From NCBI GenBank assembly GCA_965230415.1, contig CBDDKZ010000005.1, positions 2,914,001 to 2,978,000 on the forward strand: a stretch of DNA of 64,000 bases, in the 5' to 3' direction. The stretch is from CBDDKZ01 sp965230415. GTDB lineage: Bacteria > Bacteroidota > Bacteroidia > Cytophagales > JAAEPT01. The notes under the pieces are model-generated. The model saw nothing but the letters and a program-made list of their open reading frames with translations, did no database searches and was not told the origin of the DNA. The position numbers and the translations under genes were made by a program. Below, one piece after another: positions 1-9,634 of the stretch (position 1 is its first letter; every line of letters begins with the position of its first letter).

Positions 1-77
1 CCTGTATTCGCGCCTGTAACTATTGCTGTTTTGCCCTTTAAATCAGGAATGCTTTCGTGAGTCCATTGCTTTTCCAT
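1..77 (-). CDS. Short-chain dehydrogenase/reductase, N-terminal fragment
   Basis: The minus strand from the ATG at 77-75 reads MEKQWTHESIPDLKGKTAIV followed by TGANTG, and then leaves the window after 25 codons. The LKGKTAIVTGANTG segment is the first beta strand and the start of the glycine-rich TGxxxGxG dinucleotide-binding loop of classical short-chain dehydrogenases/reductases (SDR). These are NAD(P)-dependent cytoplasmic oxidoreductases. The gene begins 3 bp after the stop codon of the sigma-factor gene and reads in the same direction, so the two are probably cotranscribed. Substrate cannot be guessed from this fragment. The SDR family call is fairly safe; anything finer is not. Confidence 0.75.
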   Translation of the reverse strand, partial: MEKQWTHESIPDLKGKTAIVTGANT

Positions 78-80
78 ATA

Positions 81-959
81 TTAATCGATTATTGTTTTAA
101 ATGCATCATTATTCATTATTTGATGGAAGATTTCTTTGTCGCGTTCTATTCGCTTTACCGGGTGCTCGCTGTAAATAGAAGCTATTAGTTCATCGTAAGC
201 ATTACTCAGCTTACTTATTCGCTTGCCAACCATCTGTGAAATTTGACGCTCTCGATCTTTGGTCCAGAGCATGTTATCAGGGTCTACCCATCCGTTTTCA
301 ATAAAACCTTTTGTCTTTTTTTTACACCTACAGGGGTTGTTTGCATTGACTAATCCACATTTTTTTGTCATCCATTGGCGCAAATTGTGACGTGCTCTTG
401 AAAGGCGCTTCCGGAAATTTTCAGGTGTAATCTCAAATACCTCGGCCGCTAACTGATGGTTGATTCTAAACATGTCGCCAATAATGAACATTAATCGTTC
501 TTCTCTGTCTAAACACATTAACATGCCCGTGGTGCAGTTAATTTTGGCTTCTTCAATAGTTTGTCCCATGATGAGCTCTTCTTCTTTCGAATAGCTGTGG
601 TCTTCGACGTTTTCGAGGAAATCGAAGAATTTTGAAAACGTCACCTTATTTCTTTCATAAGGATTATCCTTCATGTTTAATAGATGATTGAATGCCAGAC
701 GGTAAATCCAGGCCCGTACACTACCTTTTTGTTCGTTGTATTTTGATAATTTGGTTACAAGCCGCAGTAATATTTCTTGGGTAGCATCTTCTGCATCAGG
801 AATATTGGCCGACATTTTTAAGGCGATATTATAGATAAAACCTTGGTGACGTTTTAGAAAAGTGTTAAGACTTTTTGGGTTGCCATTAAGGATGTCAGTA
901 ATTAAAAGCATTTCTGTTTCCTGATGATCTTCGTTTTGAGTTAAAGTTGTTCGTTTCAT
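81..959 (-). CDS. ECF-like RNA polymerase sigma factor with Cys-containing C-terminal extension
   Basis: Sigma-70 family protein. Region 2 is visible as FIYNIALKMSANIPDAEDATQ followed by EIL and RAWIYRLAFNHLLN, the DAEDATQE core and RxWIxRIAxN pattern of ECF sigma factors. Region 4 is the helix-turn-helix around FRINHQLAAEVFEI and FRKRLSRARHNLR. About 90 residues follow, starting with a possible metal-binding cluster (KKCGLVNANNPCRCKKK, three Cys), and are longer than in a minimal ECF factor. The chosen start is ATG at 959-957 (MKRTTLTQ); the frame is open to an upstream ATG at 1007, which would add 16 residues with no family resemblance. No anti-sigma gene lies beside it. The next gene downstream is an SDR 3 bp away. 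Role inferred: alternative sigma factor of unknown stimulus. Confidence 0.8.
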   Translation of the reverse strand: MKRTTLTQNEDHQETEMLLITDILNGNPKSLNTFLKRHQGFIYNIALKMSANIPDAEDATQEILLRLVTKLSKYNEQKGSVRAWIYRLAFNHLLNMKDNPYERNKVTFSKFFDFLENVEDHSYSKEEELIMGQTIEEAKINCTTGMLMCLDREERLMFIIGDMFRINHQLAAEVFEITPENFRKRLSRARHNLRQWMTKKCGLVNANNPCRCKKKTKGFIENGWVDPDNMLWTKDRERQISQMVGKRISKLSNAYDELIASIYSEHPVKRIERDKEIFHQIMNNDAFKTIID

Positions 960-1331
960 AAGCCGCATTTCTAAAAGTATAACAGGTGTTTTGATGAAAT
1001 GTGACAAAAAAATAAAAAAATGTAGGTAATGTTTGGTAAAAAGTGAATCTAAAATCAGGTAGTGAAGATGCGTGGTACATGACTAACGTGGAGCTTTAAA
1101 TAGGAATTGGTAAAAAGAAGCAATCTAATCCAATTATTAAGTAGAATTACCTGTGTTTAAGTGATATGTGATTTTCGAATTTGTGATGGTTGGTCTTCAA
1201 AATAAGGCTGTTCACCTATAAAAATCACCTGTTCAGGCGAGGTGCTACGTAGTTGGTCTAAAAAAGTTTTTTATCTACTCTTCTAACATTTTTTTACCTA
1301 GCTTTGTACTCTCAATTAATGTAATTACCAG
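960..1331. other. Divergent intergenic region
   Basis: About 370 bp between the minus-strand sigma-factor gene and the plus-strand esterase-like gene. It must hold both promoters. Only the TAGCTTTG box at 1299-1306 could be picked out. A 5-bp stem (CACCT...AGGTG, about 1228-1246) is too short to call a terminator. No coding frame here looks real. Confidence 0.5.
1299..1306 (+). promoter_or_regulatory. Bacteroidota-type -7 promoter box
   Basis: TAGCTTTG matches the TAnnTTTG -7 consensus of Bacteroidota housekeeping promoters exactly and lies 25 bp before the ATG at 1332. No clear TTTG -33 element is found 19-21 bp upstream; only T-rich sequence is there. This is therefore a motif match, not a complete promoter. 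Confidence 0.4.
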
Positions 1332-4300
1332 ATGAACAAACCAAACAATATACCTAAATTTATTGCATTATTAATGTTTTTTTTAACATTTATTAATGTA
1401 AGTAATTCGTTCTCGCAACATCCGGTGATAGACCCAAATGATCCGGTTATTAACTACGATCCTAACAATCCGCCGCCAACTCCCGCCTGGGGGCCGGTTG
1501 TGAAATGGATTCGTACTCCTAGAATGTCACAATGGAACACGGAATCTTATAAGTGTTATTACTACCGTGGAATGGTATTTCGTATCAAATTCCCTGCTAA
1601 TTATGATCCGCAAAGGGAAGAGAAGTATCCTATGATAATTATGTTGCACGGACGTGGTGAACCAGAATGGATTTACGATAACGAGCACCAACTGGCAAAC
1701 TTTGGACAAGATCATTTGCAACGTATCGAAGAAGGTACATTTGATGGTTTTGCGGTTTTCCCGCAAATGCAGGTAGGCTTTTGGACATCAGAAGAAGTTG
1801 ATCGCTTACATGAACTCATCAACTATGAATTCCCCTTGTTGAATGTAGATATCAACAGGGTTTCTTTACACGGCCTGTCTTCAGGTGGTATGGGTGTTTG
1901 GGATTGCCTGGAGACTTATCCGGGTGACTATGCCGCAGTTATACCGATGTCGGCTGCCGGCGAAGAAACATTAGACTTTGCACAATCTATCAAAACAACT
2001 CCTATCTGGTTGGTGCAGGGGGCGCAAGACGACGCCCCGTTACCGGTAACGGCATTTAACGTTATAAATGGATTGGCAGATGTTGGTGCTAACGTGAAGT
2101 TAAGTCTTTATCACCAATTTGGGCACCACGTATGGTATGAGTTTTATGACAAACCAGACTTTTATGAGTTTATGATGAATGCCCATCAGGCAAACCCAAC
2201 AGTTTTGAGTGGTGGCCTGGTGCGCGTATATGAATCCAATTATTTTGATCAATATGAGTTCATCACCGACGATGAAGTATGTGAAAGCGGTGAATTATCT
2301 ATTTTACTCGGTTTAGATAGCGGTTTTGAGGCTTATGAATGGCGTAAAGATGGTGTATTAATAGAAGGTGCTACCGGCAACGAATATACAGCGACCGGAT
2401 TTGGTGTATACGAGGCACGTATCAGACGTCACGGAGAATGGTCTTCATGGTCACCTGCACCTATAGAAATTAAGGCCAAAGGCTCAACGCTTACACCTCC
2501 AATAGAAGTAGTTGGTCTTGGTAGCAGTGTGTTACCTGCACCAGATGGAAGTACTTCGGTAAAATTAGAATTGCCACAAGGTTATACCAACTACAATTGG
2601 TACGATGCAGAATCAGAAGATTCTATATATAATGGTCGCATATTTACAGTTAGTGAAACAGGTATTTATAAGGCCAGAGTTGAAGAATTAACAACCTGCG
2701 GTAGTTTCTTTTCTCCCGATTTTTACGTCGTTGACGCCAATGGACAGGGAGCACCTCCCGCAGCCTTTAACCTGAGTGGTGTTTCATCTAACGAAAACGG
2801 AATTGAATTATTCTGGGGGCAGGTTGCCTCTCCTCAGTTTAATGAAACAGGATTTGAGGTCTATAGAGCAGAGGGGCTGGATGGCGACTATCAGTTTGTA
2901 GGTCTGACAGCTGCAGATGCTAACGGATTTGTGGATGCAAGTATCGAACCTTTCAAACACTATGTTTATGTACTGCGTGCAGTAAATAACAACGGGGCAT
3001 CGGATTTGTCCAATACAGTTGAGCTAATTAGCCAGGAAGACTATGAAGCCCCGTGTGCTCCTATGCAATTGGAGCTGGTTGAAACCCTGGAAACCGGCGT
3101 TCGATTGTCGTGGCTACCAGCCGACGATAACCTCGCTGTTGACCATTATCAGGTATTTCGCGATGGTAAACGCGTACTTACAACGAAAGACACCACTATT
3201 GATGTATATAACTTAAGTTACGGTACATTCTATCGTTTCTCTGTTAAAGCCATTGATTTTGCGGGTAATATATCAGTGCAAAGTAATGAAGTGGCGGTAG
3301 GCTTAGGTGCCTCCGGATTGAGCTACAAGCTTTACCATGGGTCTTGGAATGTATTGCCTAATTTCAATAACCTCCAGCCTGTCGAGGAAGGTACAAGCAA
3401 TAATATTGATATTGCCATTGCAGGTCGTACAGATGATTTTGCAATTGTATGGGAAGGCATGATTACTATTCCAGAAGCGGGTAGTTATACATTCGAAACC
3501 TATTCGGATGATGGTAGTCAGTTGTTTATTAATACCTTCGATCAAGATGGTATGGTGGTGAATAACGACGGGATTCATGCTCCACAATATGCAGAGGGGA
3601 CCTTTAATTTTGATCAGGCCGGTGTTTACCCTATTTATATCACCTTTTTCGAACTTGGTGGTGGTGAAGCGATGCAGGTTTACTGGAAGAATACAGCGCA
3701 TGGCGTAAGTACAAGAGAGCTGATACCTTCTTCTGCTTTTCAGACCGACGGCCAGTTAAGCGGCGTAGCCCCTGAAGCACCTTCTGCTATTACAGCTCAG
3801 CCAACGGGTTATTATTCCATTGATGTTAATTGGCAGGACGAATCTACTAACGAATTGGGTTTTCAGGTGTTTATCTCCGAAAGTGAACACGGACCTTTTA
3901 AAGCGGTGGCCACCGCCGATTCTAACGAGACAAATGTGAGTGTTGATGGCTTAAAAGGAAGTACACCGTACTTTATACACGTTGTTGCATTAGGACAGCA
4001 AGGAAGTTCGGCTTTTGGAGTTCCGGTAACTGTGAGTACAAATACCTTGCCCTCTGTACCGGCAAATCCGGCAAATTTAATGGCAAGCACTGGTTCTTCA
4101 ACGGAAGTTGCTTTGCAATGGGATGACCTTTCCAATGACGAGGAAGGTTTCATCATCTACCGTTCATTCGAAAATACACAGGTGCAGGTCGTAGTAGATA
4201 CGGTGGCTCCCGATACGGAAAGTTATAACGATGCGGACCTTTTTAGTGGTTCTTCATACCATTATACAGTAACTGCTTTCAATGAAGGTGGCGAAGCTGC

Positions 4301-7300
4301 CAGTAATGTCGCTTCAGTAACTACACTTAACACAGACCCGGATTTTCATGCGATCGATAACATCTTTATTGCAAAAGGAAACGATTTCTCTTTACCATTA
4401 TATGCTACAGATCCTAATGGTGATGCTATTACATTTGAAGCAAATGGACTTCCGGATTTTGCTACATTTCACGATTACGGCGATGGAAGTGCATTGTTGA
4501 GTTTCTCCACAACAGACGATGATGAAGGTGTTTACCCAGGCCTGAGTGTTACTGCATTGGATGGTAAGGGTGGAAGTACCGCACATACATTCTCTGTTAC
4601 AGTAGGCACAAATCAGCTTCCAACTGTTGACCTGGAGGTTTCTTATAGCCTGCTAACTTTTGAGCAGCTAACAGTTAATTTGACCATGGAAGATGCAGAA
4701 GGAGAAGCTGTAGTAGCAAGTAGTACAGATCTGCCTGAGTTTGCTCAACTTATCAATATTGGAAATAACACAGCAGTATTGGAGTTGAAACCACTTAAAG
4801 AGCATGTAGGTACTTATCCCTTTACCTTAAAAGTGCAGGACTTAACAGGAGCATTCAGTATTTATAATAGCGAGGTAGTAGTAAGTCCTTTACCTGAAAG
4901 TTCTACGGTAATGGTTAACTTTTCGGAAGGTACAACGGCATTATCTCCATGGAACAATACCGCAATAAATCCGGTTGCAAACAGCACCGTTAGTGGCCTT
5001 TTGAATATTAAAGGAGAGCTTACATCTGTAGGATTAGAGTTCTTACACGATATAGAGCCTCATCAATTAGGGGCAATAACCTGGAACAATACAGGTGTCT
5101 ATCCCGATGATGTTTTACGTGACTTCTATTTCTTCGGAATTAATGGGGTGGTAGATGCACCTCAGATAAGAGTAAGTGGGCTCGATCCAGACCTCGATTA
5201 TGCGTTTACCTTCCATTCGGGAAGTGCCTGGGATGGAAATGGACCCAGTGAAATAACAAACTTTACCATTGAGAGCGAAACAGTCTCACTCGAAGCGGTG
5301 AATAATACATCCGAGTTGGTGACTATTGACGATGTTTATCCCGACGAAAATGGGGATGTGCTTATTACATTAACCAAAGGAGTCAATGCCAGTGTAGGTT
5401 ACATAAACGCTTTGGTTATCGAACATATTGTTGAATTTGATATTGCACCATTTGCTCCGGTTAATTTAACGCTGAGCCCAATAGAAAATAATGTAGGGCT
5501 GAGCTGGGAATCAACGTCGGCGTTGGATGCCGGTTATAATATTTACAGATCATACGAAGCAGATGCCAATTTTGAGTTGATAGCAAGTACAGCTGCCACC
5601 TCTTATACAGATGAGTCATTAACATCTAAGCAAGAGGTGTTCTATAAAGTTAGCGCGTTTAACAACATCGGTGAATCACCATTCTCTGAAACGGAAAGTT
5701 TCATGCCTCAAAATGCGAATCCGGAAATACAAACTGTATACGATATAGACTTACAGGCAGGAGAATCCATGGATGTGCAAATTGTGGTGAACGATGTAGA
5801 TTCAGAATCTATTGATGTAGCACTGACAGGACTTCCGGCTTTTGCATCTTTCGTTCCATCACAAACGGGCGGAACATTATCTATAAATCCTACATTAGAA
5901 GATGCGGGCAATTACGGTCCTGTTGTAGTGGTGGCTGAAGATTCAGACGGAGGAACAGCGACAGATACCTTTAATATTGCTGTTTGGGGTGTGAACTATG
6001 AGAAAGTACTTGTTAATTTTAACAGATGGTCCAATGCCGGTGCGCCATGGAACAATGTTTCGGCCGATCCGGTGCAGGGAATGGTAATAGATAATCTGGT
6101 AAATACCAATAGTGAAAACAGCTCGGTGGCAGTAGAACTGACTTCAGGTGTGGGAGGCCTTTGGGACAAAGGAGTGGTGACAGGGAATAACTCAGGTGTG
6201 GTTCCCGATGCCGTAATTAATGAGTGTTACTGGTTTGGAACCTGGCACGCACCAACGGAACTGGAATTAACGGTTACGGGTCTGGATCCTGCTTTGTCTC
6301 ACCGAATATCGCTGTTCGCAAGTTCCAATTACGATCACTATCCTGACAATGGACATACCTCTTTTACCATTGGTGATGAAACCAAGTCGGTTTATGTGCA
6401 AACGAATAATACGGAACTAACCGTTTTTGAAAACGTAGTACCGGATGCGAATGGTAATGTTGTAATTATAGGAGCAAAAGGTGAGGGTGCTGAAATGGGT
6501 TATGTGAACGCCTTAATCATTGAAGCAGATGTTGTAAGTGCAGATGATGGCGACGGTGACAATGGTGATGGCGATAATAGCGGAGATGGCGATGATGATG
6601 ACAATAACAACCCGGAATTGCCGACACCTCAAAACCTGGTAGCAACAACATTGTCCGAAAATACGATCGAATTATCTTGGTCTGATATCGATGGAGAATC
6701 TGGTTTTGAATTGTATCGAGCTACATTTCCTTCGTCTACATTTGAGTTGCTCACAACCTTGGATGCAAACGCTACATCATATACTGATGAAGGATTGAAT
6801 TCAGGTACCGTTTATTCTTATTCAATTAGAGCTTTTAACGGTGACACAGGAAATAACAACAATAACAACAATAACAACAATAACAACAATAACAACAATA
6901 ACAACAATAACAACAATAACAACAATAACAACAATAACAACAATAATAATGGATCTTCATGCAGTGCAGACGGCCCTAATGGAGAGTATACTATTACCAT
7001 TGAGGAAGAAAATGGGCAGCTGTTGATTGATTGGTTACCAAACGATCCGTCTTATGGTACAGGTTTCCTTTACATGGACCACTGGGTTAACGGCAGCTAT
7101 CAGGGGTCTTATGGGAGAAATAACGGTTATTTTGTTGTAAATAATGTGAGCGATGGTGCTGTTGTAGATTTCTTCTTCAAATATTCGAAGAGTGCAGGTC
7201 AGTATGTAGGGGTACAATCGGATCATTCGCATACAGTTGGTTCGTGCGATGATAGTCAGGCAGCACCGCAACCACAAGCGGAACCAGCTCCTGCAGAGGA

Positions 7301-8171
7301 AGAGGGTGTGGTTTATTCGGAATTTTCTGAAGAAGCATCTTCCGGAACAGTGAGCTATCAGATTAACTTAAGTTTAAATGGGGAGGGTGAAGTTCCATAC
7401 CCATGGAATGCATTTAATCAGGTTGCTCAGGAAGGTGCAGGCATTGTAGATATGATCGCCACCGATGGAAGGCCGACGGGGATTGACGTTTCTTTACCAA
7501 GTAACTGGAGTGGTGTATTTTCAAATGGCCCTGCTACCGGAAGCGAAACAGGAATGTTCCCAGATGTGGTACTGCGCGAATTCTTTTATGTAGAGCTCAA
7601 CATTGAAGGTTACCTCTTATTTGAACATATGGATCTGTCTAACGAGTATAATTTTACATTCTACGGAGGTGCAGGTATTGTTACAACGTCTGAGTATACG
7701 ATCAATGATGAAACAGTGACGCTAGTCAATGGTTGGAATAATACAAATACTGTTACAATATTCAATCCTGAGGTAAATAGCGATGGAACTTTGGAAGTAC
7801 TGACACATAACGCGCCAAATATGAAGTATGGTGTTCTAAATGCAGTAGTAATAGATGTATATCCAAGTGCTTCGTTTTACCAGGCTCGACTTGCCGAAGA
7901 ATTGTTCCATAATGATGCGCTTGAATGGAGTGTGTTTCCAAATCCGGCTAACTTGGCAGACGGTACTTTGCAATTAGAGGCCCCCGCCAATGCTTATGAA
8001 CTCAATAACCTGGCAGCTATCAGTTTGGATGGATCGGAATACCCATTGTCATTCGTGAAGAAGGATAATAAAATAATTGCGGATATCAGTTCGCTGAATC
8101 TGGGTTTTTACTTATTAAATCTTGAAACAAGTGACGGTAATTCTCAGGTATTAAAACTTATTGTGCAGTAA
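1332..8171 (+). CDS. Secreted multidomain esterase-like protein with Fn3, PA14 and T9SS type A sorting domain
   Basis: 2,279 aa. Signal peptide residues 1-28. Residues ~45-285 form an alpha/beta-hydrolase of the PHB-depolymerase/dienelactone-hydrolase type: nucleophile elbow GLSSGG, a likely acid in VQGAQDD, and the histidine in FGHHVW. Then follow an Ig-like segment, Fn3 domains (~473-566, 572-656), a PA14 domain (~663-802), two more Fn3 (~813-1002), two cadherin/Ig-like domains (~1005-1190), further Fn3 (~1375-1460, 1760-1838) and an Ig-like domain (~1460-1553). Three copies of a ~175-aa module with a PWN motif and closing ALVIE/ALIIE/AVVID strand lie at ~1194-1369, 1560-1733 and 2011-2176. 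An Asp-rich linker (~1737-1757) and a 33-residue poly-Asn tract (1841-1873) separate modules. The C-terminus (EWSVFPNPAN...) is a T9SS type A sorting domain, so the protein should be exported to the cell surface or released. Likely acts on polysaccharide esters or polyesters; the substrate is inferred. Confidence 0.8.
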   Translation: MNKPNNIPKFIALLMFFLTFINVSNSFSQHPVIDPNDPVINYDPNNPPPTPAWGPVVKWIRTPRMSQWNTESYKCYYYRGMVFRIKFPANYDPQREEKYPMIIMLHGRGEPEWIYDNEHQLANFGQDHLQRIEEGTFDGFAVFPQMQVGFWTSEEVDRLHELINYEFPLLNVDINRVSLHGLSSGGMGVWDCLETYPGDYAAVIPMSAAGEETLDFAQSIKTTPIWLVQGAQDDAPLPVTAFNVINGLADVGANVKLSLYHQFGHHVWYEFYDKPDFYEFMMNAHQANPTVLSGGLVRVYESNYFDQYEFITDDEVCESGELSILLGLDSGFEAYEWRKDGVLIEGATGNEYTATGFGVYEARIRRHGEWSSWSPAPIEIKAKGSTLTPPIEVVGLGSSVLPAPDGSTSVKLELPQGYTNYNWYDAESEDSIYNGRIFTVSETGIYKARVEELTTCGSFFSPDFYVVDANGQGAPPAAFNLSGVSSNENGIELFWGQVASPQFNETGFEVYRAEGLDGDYQFVGLTAADANGFVDASIEPFKHYVYVLRAVNNNGASDLSNTVELISQEDYEAPCAPMQLELVETLETGVRLSWLPADDNLAVDHYQVFRDGKRVLTTKDTTIDVYNLSYGTFYRFSVKAIDFAGNISVQSNEVAVGLGASGLSYKLYHGSWNVLPNFNNLQPVEEGTSNNIDIAIAGRTDDFAIVWEGMITIPEAGSYTFETYSDDGSQLFINTFDQDGMVVNNDGIHAPQYAEGTFNFDQAGVYPIYITFFELGGGEAMQVYWKNTAHGVSTRELIPSSAFQTDGQLSGVAPEAPSAITAQPTGYYSIDVNWQDESTNELGFQVFISESEHGPFKAVATADSNETNVSVDGLKGSTPYFIHVVALGQQGSSAFGVPVTVSTNTLPSVPANPANLMASTGSSTEVALQWDDLSNDEEGFIIYRSFENTQVQVVVDTVAPDTESYNDADLFSGSSYHYTVTAFNEGGEAASNVASVTTLNTDPDFHAIDNIFIAKGNDFSLPLYATDPNGDAITFEANGLPDFATFHDYGDGSALLSFSTTDDDEGVYPGLSVTALDGKGGSTAHTFSVTVGTNQLPTVDLEVSYSLLTFEQLTVNLTMEDAEGEAVVASSTDLPEFAQLINIGNNTAVLELKPLKEHVGTYPFTLKVQDLTGAFSIYNSEVVVSPLPESSTVMVNFSEGTTALSPWNNTAINPVANSTVSGLLNIKGELTSVGLEFLHDIEPHQLGAITWNNTGVYPDDVLRDFYFFGINGVVDAPQIRVSGLDPDLDYAFTFHSGSAWDGNGPSEITNFTIESETVSLEAVNNTSELVTIDDVYPDENGDVLITLTKGVNASVGYINALVIEHIVEFDIAPFAPVNLTLSPIENNVGLSWESTSALDAGYNIYRSYEADANFELIASTAATSYTDESLTSKQEVFYKVSAFNNIGESPFSETESFMPQNANPEIQTVYDIDLQAGESMDVQIVVNDVDSESIDVALTGLPAFASFVPSQTGGTLSINPTLEDAGNYGPVVVVAEDSDGGTATDTFNIAVWGVNYEKVLVNFNRWSNAGAPWNNVSADPVQGMVIDNLVNTNSENSSVAVELTSGVGGLWDKGVVTGNNSGVVPDAVINECYWFGTWHAPTELELTVTGLDPALSHRISLFASSNYDHYPDNGHTSFTIGDETKSVYVQTNNTELTVFENVVPDANGNVVIIGAKGEGAEMGYVNALIIEADVVSADDGDGDNGDGDNSGDGDDDDNNNPELPTPQNLVATTLSENTIELSWSDIDGESGFELYRATFPSSTFELLTTLDANATSYTDEGLNSGTVYSYSIRAFNGDTGNNNNNNNNNNNNNNNNNNNNNNNNNNNNNNNNNGSSCSADGPNGEYTITIEEENGQLLIDWLPNDPSYGTGFLYMDHWVNGSYQGSYGRNNGYFVVNNVSDGAVVDFFFKYSKSAGQYVGVQSDHSHTVGSCDDSQAAPQPQAEPAPAEEEGVVYSEFSEEASSGTVSYQINLSLNGEGEVPYPWNAFNQVAQEGAGIVDMIATDGRPTGIDVSLPSNWSGVFSNGPATGSETGMFPDVVLREFFYVELNIEGYLLFEHMDLSNEYNFTFYGGAGIVTTSEYTINDETVTLVNGWNNTNTVTIFNPEVNSDGTLEVLTHNAPNMKYGVLNAVVIDVYPSASFYQARLAEELFHNDALEWSVFPNPANLADGTLQLEAPANAYELNNLAAISLDGSEYPLSFVKKDNKIIADISSLNLGFYLLNLETSDGNSQVLKLIVQ
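6852..6950 (+). repeat. 9-bp microsatellite (AATAACAAC)n encoding poly-Asn
   Basis: Eleven tandem 9-bp units of AATAACAAC, the last imperfect (AATAATAAT), encode 33 consecutive Asn (residues 1841-1873 of the esterase-like protein). Because the unit is a multiple of three, slippage would change linker length without breaking the frame. It joins an Fn3 domain to a downstream beta-rich region. Confidence 0.95.
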
Positions 8172-8204
8172 GCTACTTATTGTAAATCTCAATATTATTC
8201 AAAG

Positions 8205-8233
8205 GCTGTCCGGTATTCCGGACAGCTTTTTTT
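8205..8233 (+). terminator. Rho-independent terminator
   Basis: Perfect 9-bp stem GCTGTCCGG / CCGGACAGC with a TATT loop, followed directly by seven T. It lies 33 bp after the stop codon of the esterase-like gene and ends that transcript. Confidence 0.92.
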
Positions 8234-8718
8234 ATGTCTTAATCCTGGTATATCCCTAGTCCGGGAGGTTTTGAACGATTATGGTCCTGTATGCCTGCGA
8301 AATCTTTTGATCACAATAATATATATTACGTCCCTATGTATGGTAATTAGGTGAAAAGGACTATTAAGGCTTAAAAACCGGGTGATTTTACGTAAGTTAT
8401 TCGCTTTCTGATAAGTAATAAACACCAAATTTAGTGTTTTAAGTGGCCAATTTCAATAAATAAAATACTAATTAATTCTTACGTGTAATTATTCAAAAAA
8501 ATAGGTGAATTATTCATTATTAAGTGCGTAATTAGTGGCGCAATCAGAGCTGAAAAGTTCATTTTTGGAACCTTACTACAGATATGAGCATTGAGAGAGA
8601 TCTCGACGGTGGAACAGAATTGGCCCGTTACCATTTCTGTGATATGTAATGTAACGATCGATATTTGTCGATAGAATGAATGTAGACACAAAGAATATGG
8701 ACATTTAAAATCTTTTAT
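8234..8718. other. Intergenic region before dioxygenase gene
   Basis: 485 bp, AT-rich, between the terminator and the ATG at 8719. No convincing coding frame, RNA gene or promoter pair was found. It presumably holds the promoter of the PhyH-type gene. Confidence 0.4.
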
Positions 8719-9621
8719 ATGGTTTTTTCATCTATTTTTGAAGAAGAGGGCTACTTACTTTGTAAGTCCTTAATTAAACCTGACTTGTGCGATCAGGTGA
8801 GAAATTCATTTAAGAATGAAATTAAACCCTGGCCGGGAGCATTGTTGAGGCAGCGAACCGTAGCATATGAAAATCACCGTTTTTCAAAGAACGGAAATAT
8901 GGTAAATCCGCTGTTAGACGTTCATCGAATGGATCGTGATCTGTTTGACGATTTTACCTCTGCCGTATATCGTATGTTTTCAGATATAGGCTTGAATTTT
9001 ACCCTGTCACAGATTATGGGGAATGACCCCGTTTTGATACAGACTATGTATTTTGAGAGCAGCAAGGGTACTACACCACATTTCGACCATTTTTTTGTTA
9101 GTGAACAAAACAACGGGAAAATGTTTGGTATTTGGGTGGCTTTAGAGGATATTAAACCCGATGCGGGCCAGTTTTATTTATATCCAAAGAGTCATTTGCT
9201 GGAAAATGTACCTTCAACTTCAAAGCTTAAAAAGCTTTTTGACGAATACACGGAGCTAAATGTTAACAATGCTAATTTAAAGTACAATCATAAAACAGCC
9301 GAGTCATTTAAGTTGGTGATGCGTACCAATTATTTAAGAGATGCGATTATTGAAGAAGCGGACTGGGAAAAATATCAGCCAACAATAAAGAAGGGAGATG
9401 TCCTTATTTTTGACTCAAAAATACTTCATGGCAGTGACAGGCCTATAGGTGCGCACTCCCGTAATTCAATTACTGCGCATTTCATATCTTATAATGAGTC
9501 AGCCGTAGTTCGTTATGGAGATAAGTATGAAAAGCTAAACGTAGAACATATAGGACCTTTAATGACCCATATGTCTAATCGTTATCCGATAGCTCCGCAG
9601 ATAAGTATTGCCAGTCACTAA
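8719..9621 (+). CDS. PhyH-family Fe(II)/2-oxoglutarate-dependent dioxygenase
   Basis: 300 aa, no signal peptide, so cytoplasmic. The facial-triad iron ligands are visible: H121 and D123 in TPHFDHFF (HxD), and H237 in DSKILHGSD. R248 (AHSRNSITAHF) sits 11 residues later, where the 2-oxoglutarate carboxylate is bound. The fold and spacing fit the phytanoyl-CoA dioxygenase (PhyH) family, whose members hydroxylate lipids and small metabolites. The start MVFSSIFEEEGYLL gives the usual family N-terminus. A gamma-carbonic-anhydrase-like gene starts 13 bp after its stop, so the pair is likely one transcript. Substrate unknown. Family call is solid; pathway is not determined. Confidence 0.82.
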   Translation: MVFSSIFEEEGYLLCKSLIKPDLCDQVRNSFKNEIKPWPGALLRQRTVAYENHRFSKNGNMVNPLLDVHRMDRDLFDDFTSAVYRMFSDIGLNFTLSQIMGNDPVLIQTMYFESSKGTTPHFDHFFVSEQNNGKMFGIWVALEDIKPDAGQFYLYPKSHLLENVPSTSKLKKLFDEYTELNVNNANLKYNHKTAESFKLVMRTNYLRDAIIEEADWEKYQPTIKKGDVLIFDSKILHGSDRPIGAHSRNSITAHFISYNESAVVRYGDKYEKLNVEHIGPLMTHMSNRYPIAPQISIASH

Positions 9622-9634
9622 AGCTTTACCTGCA

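Noticed and set aside
6818..7026. Poly-Leu and Ile-Thr-Thr frames
   Set aside because: Shadows of the 9-bp Asn microsatellite in other frames.
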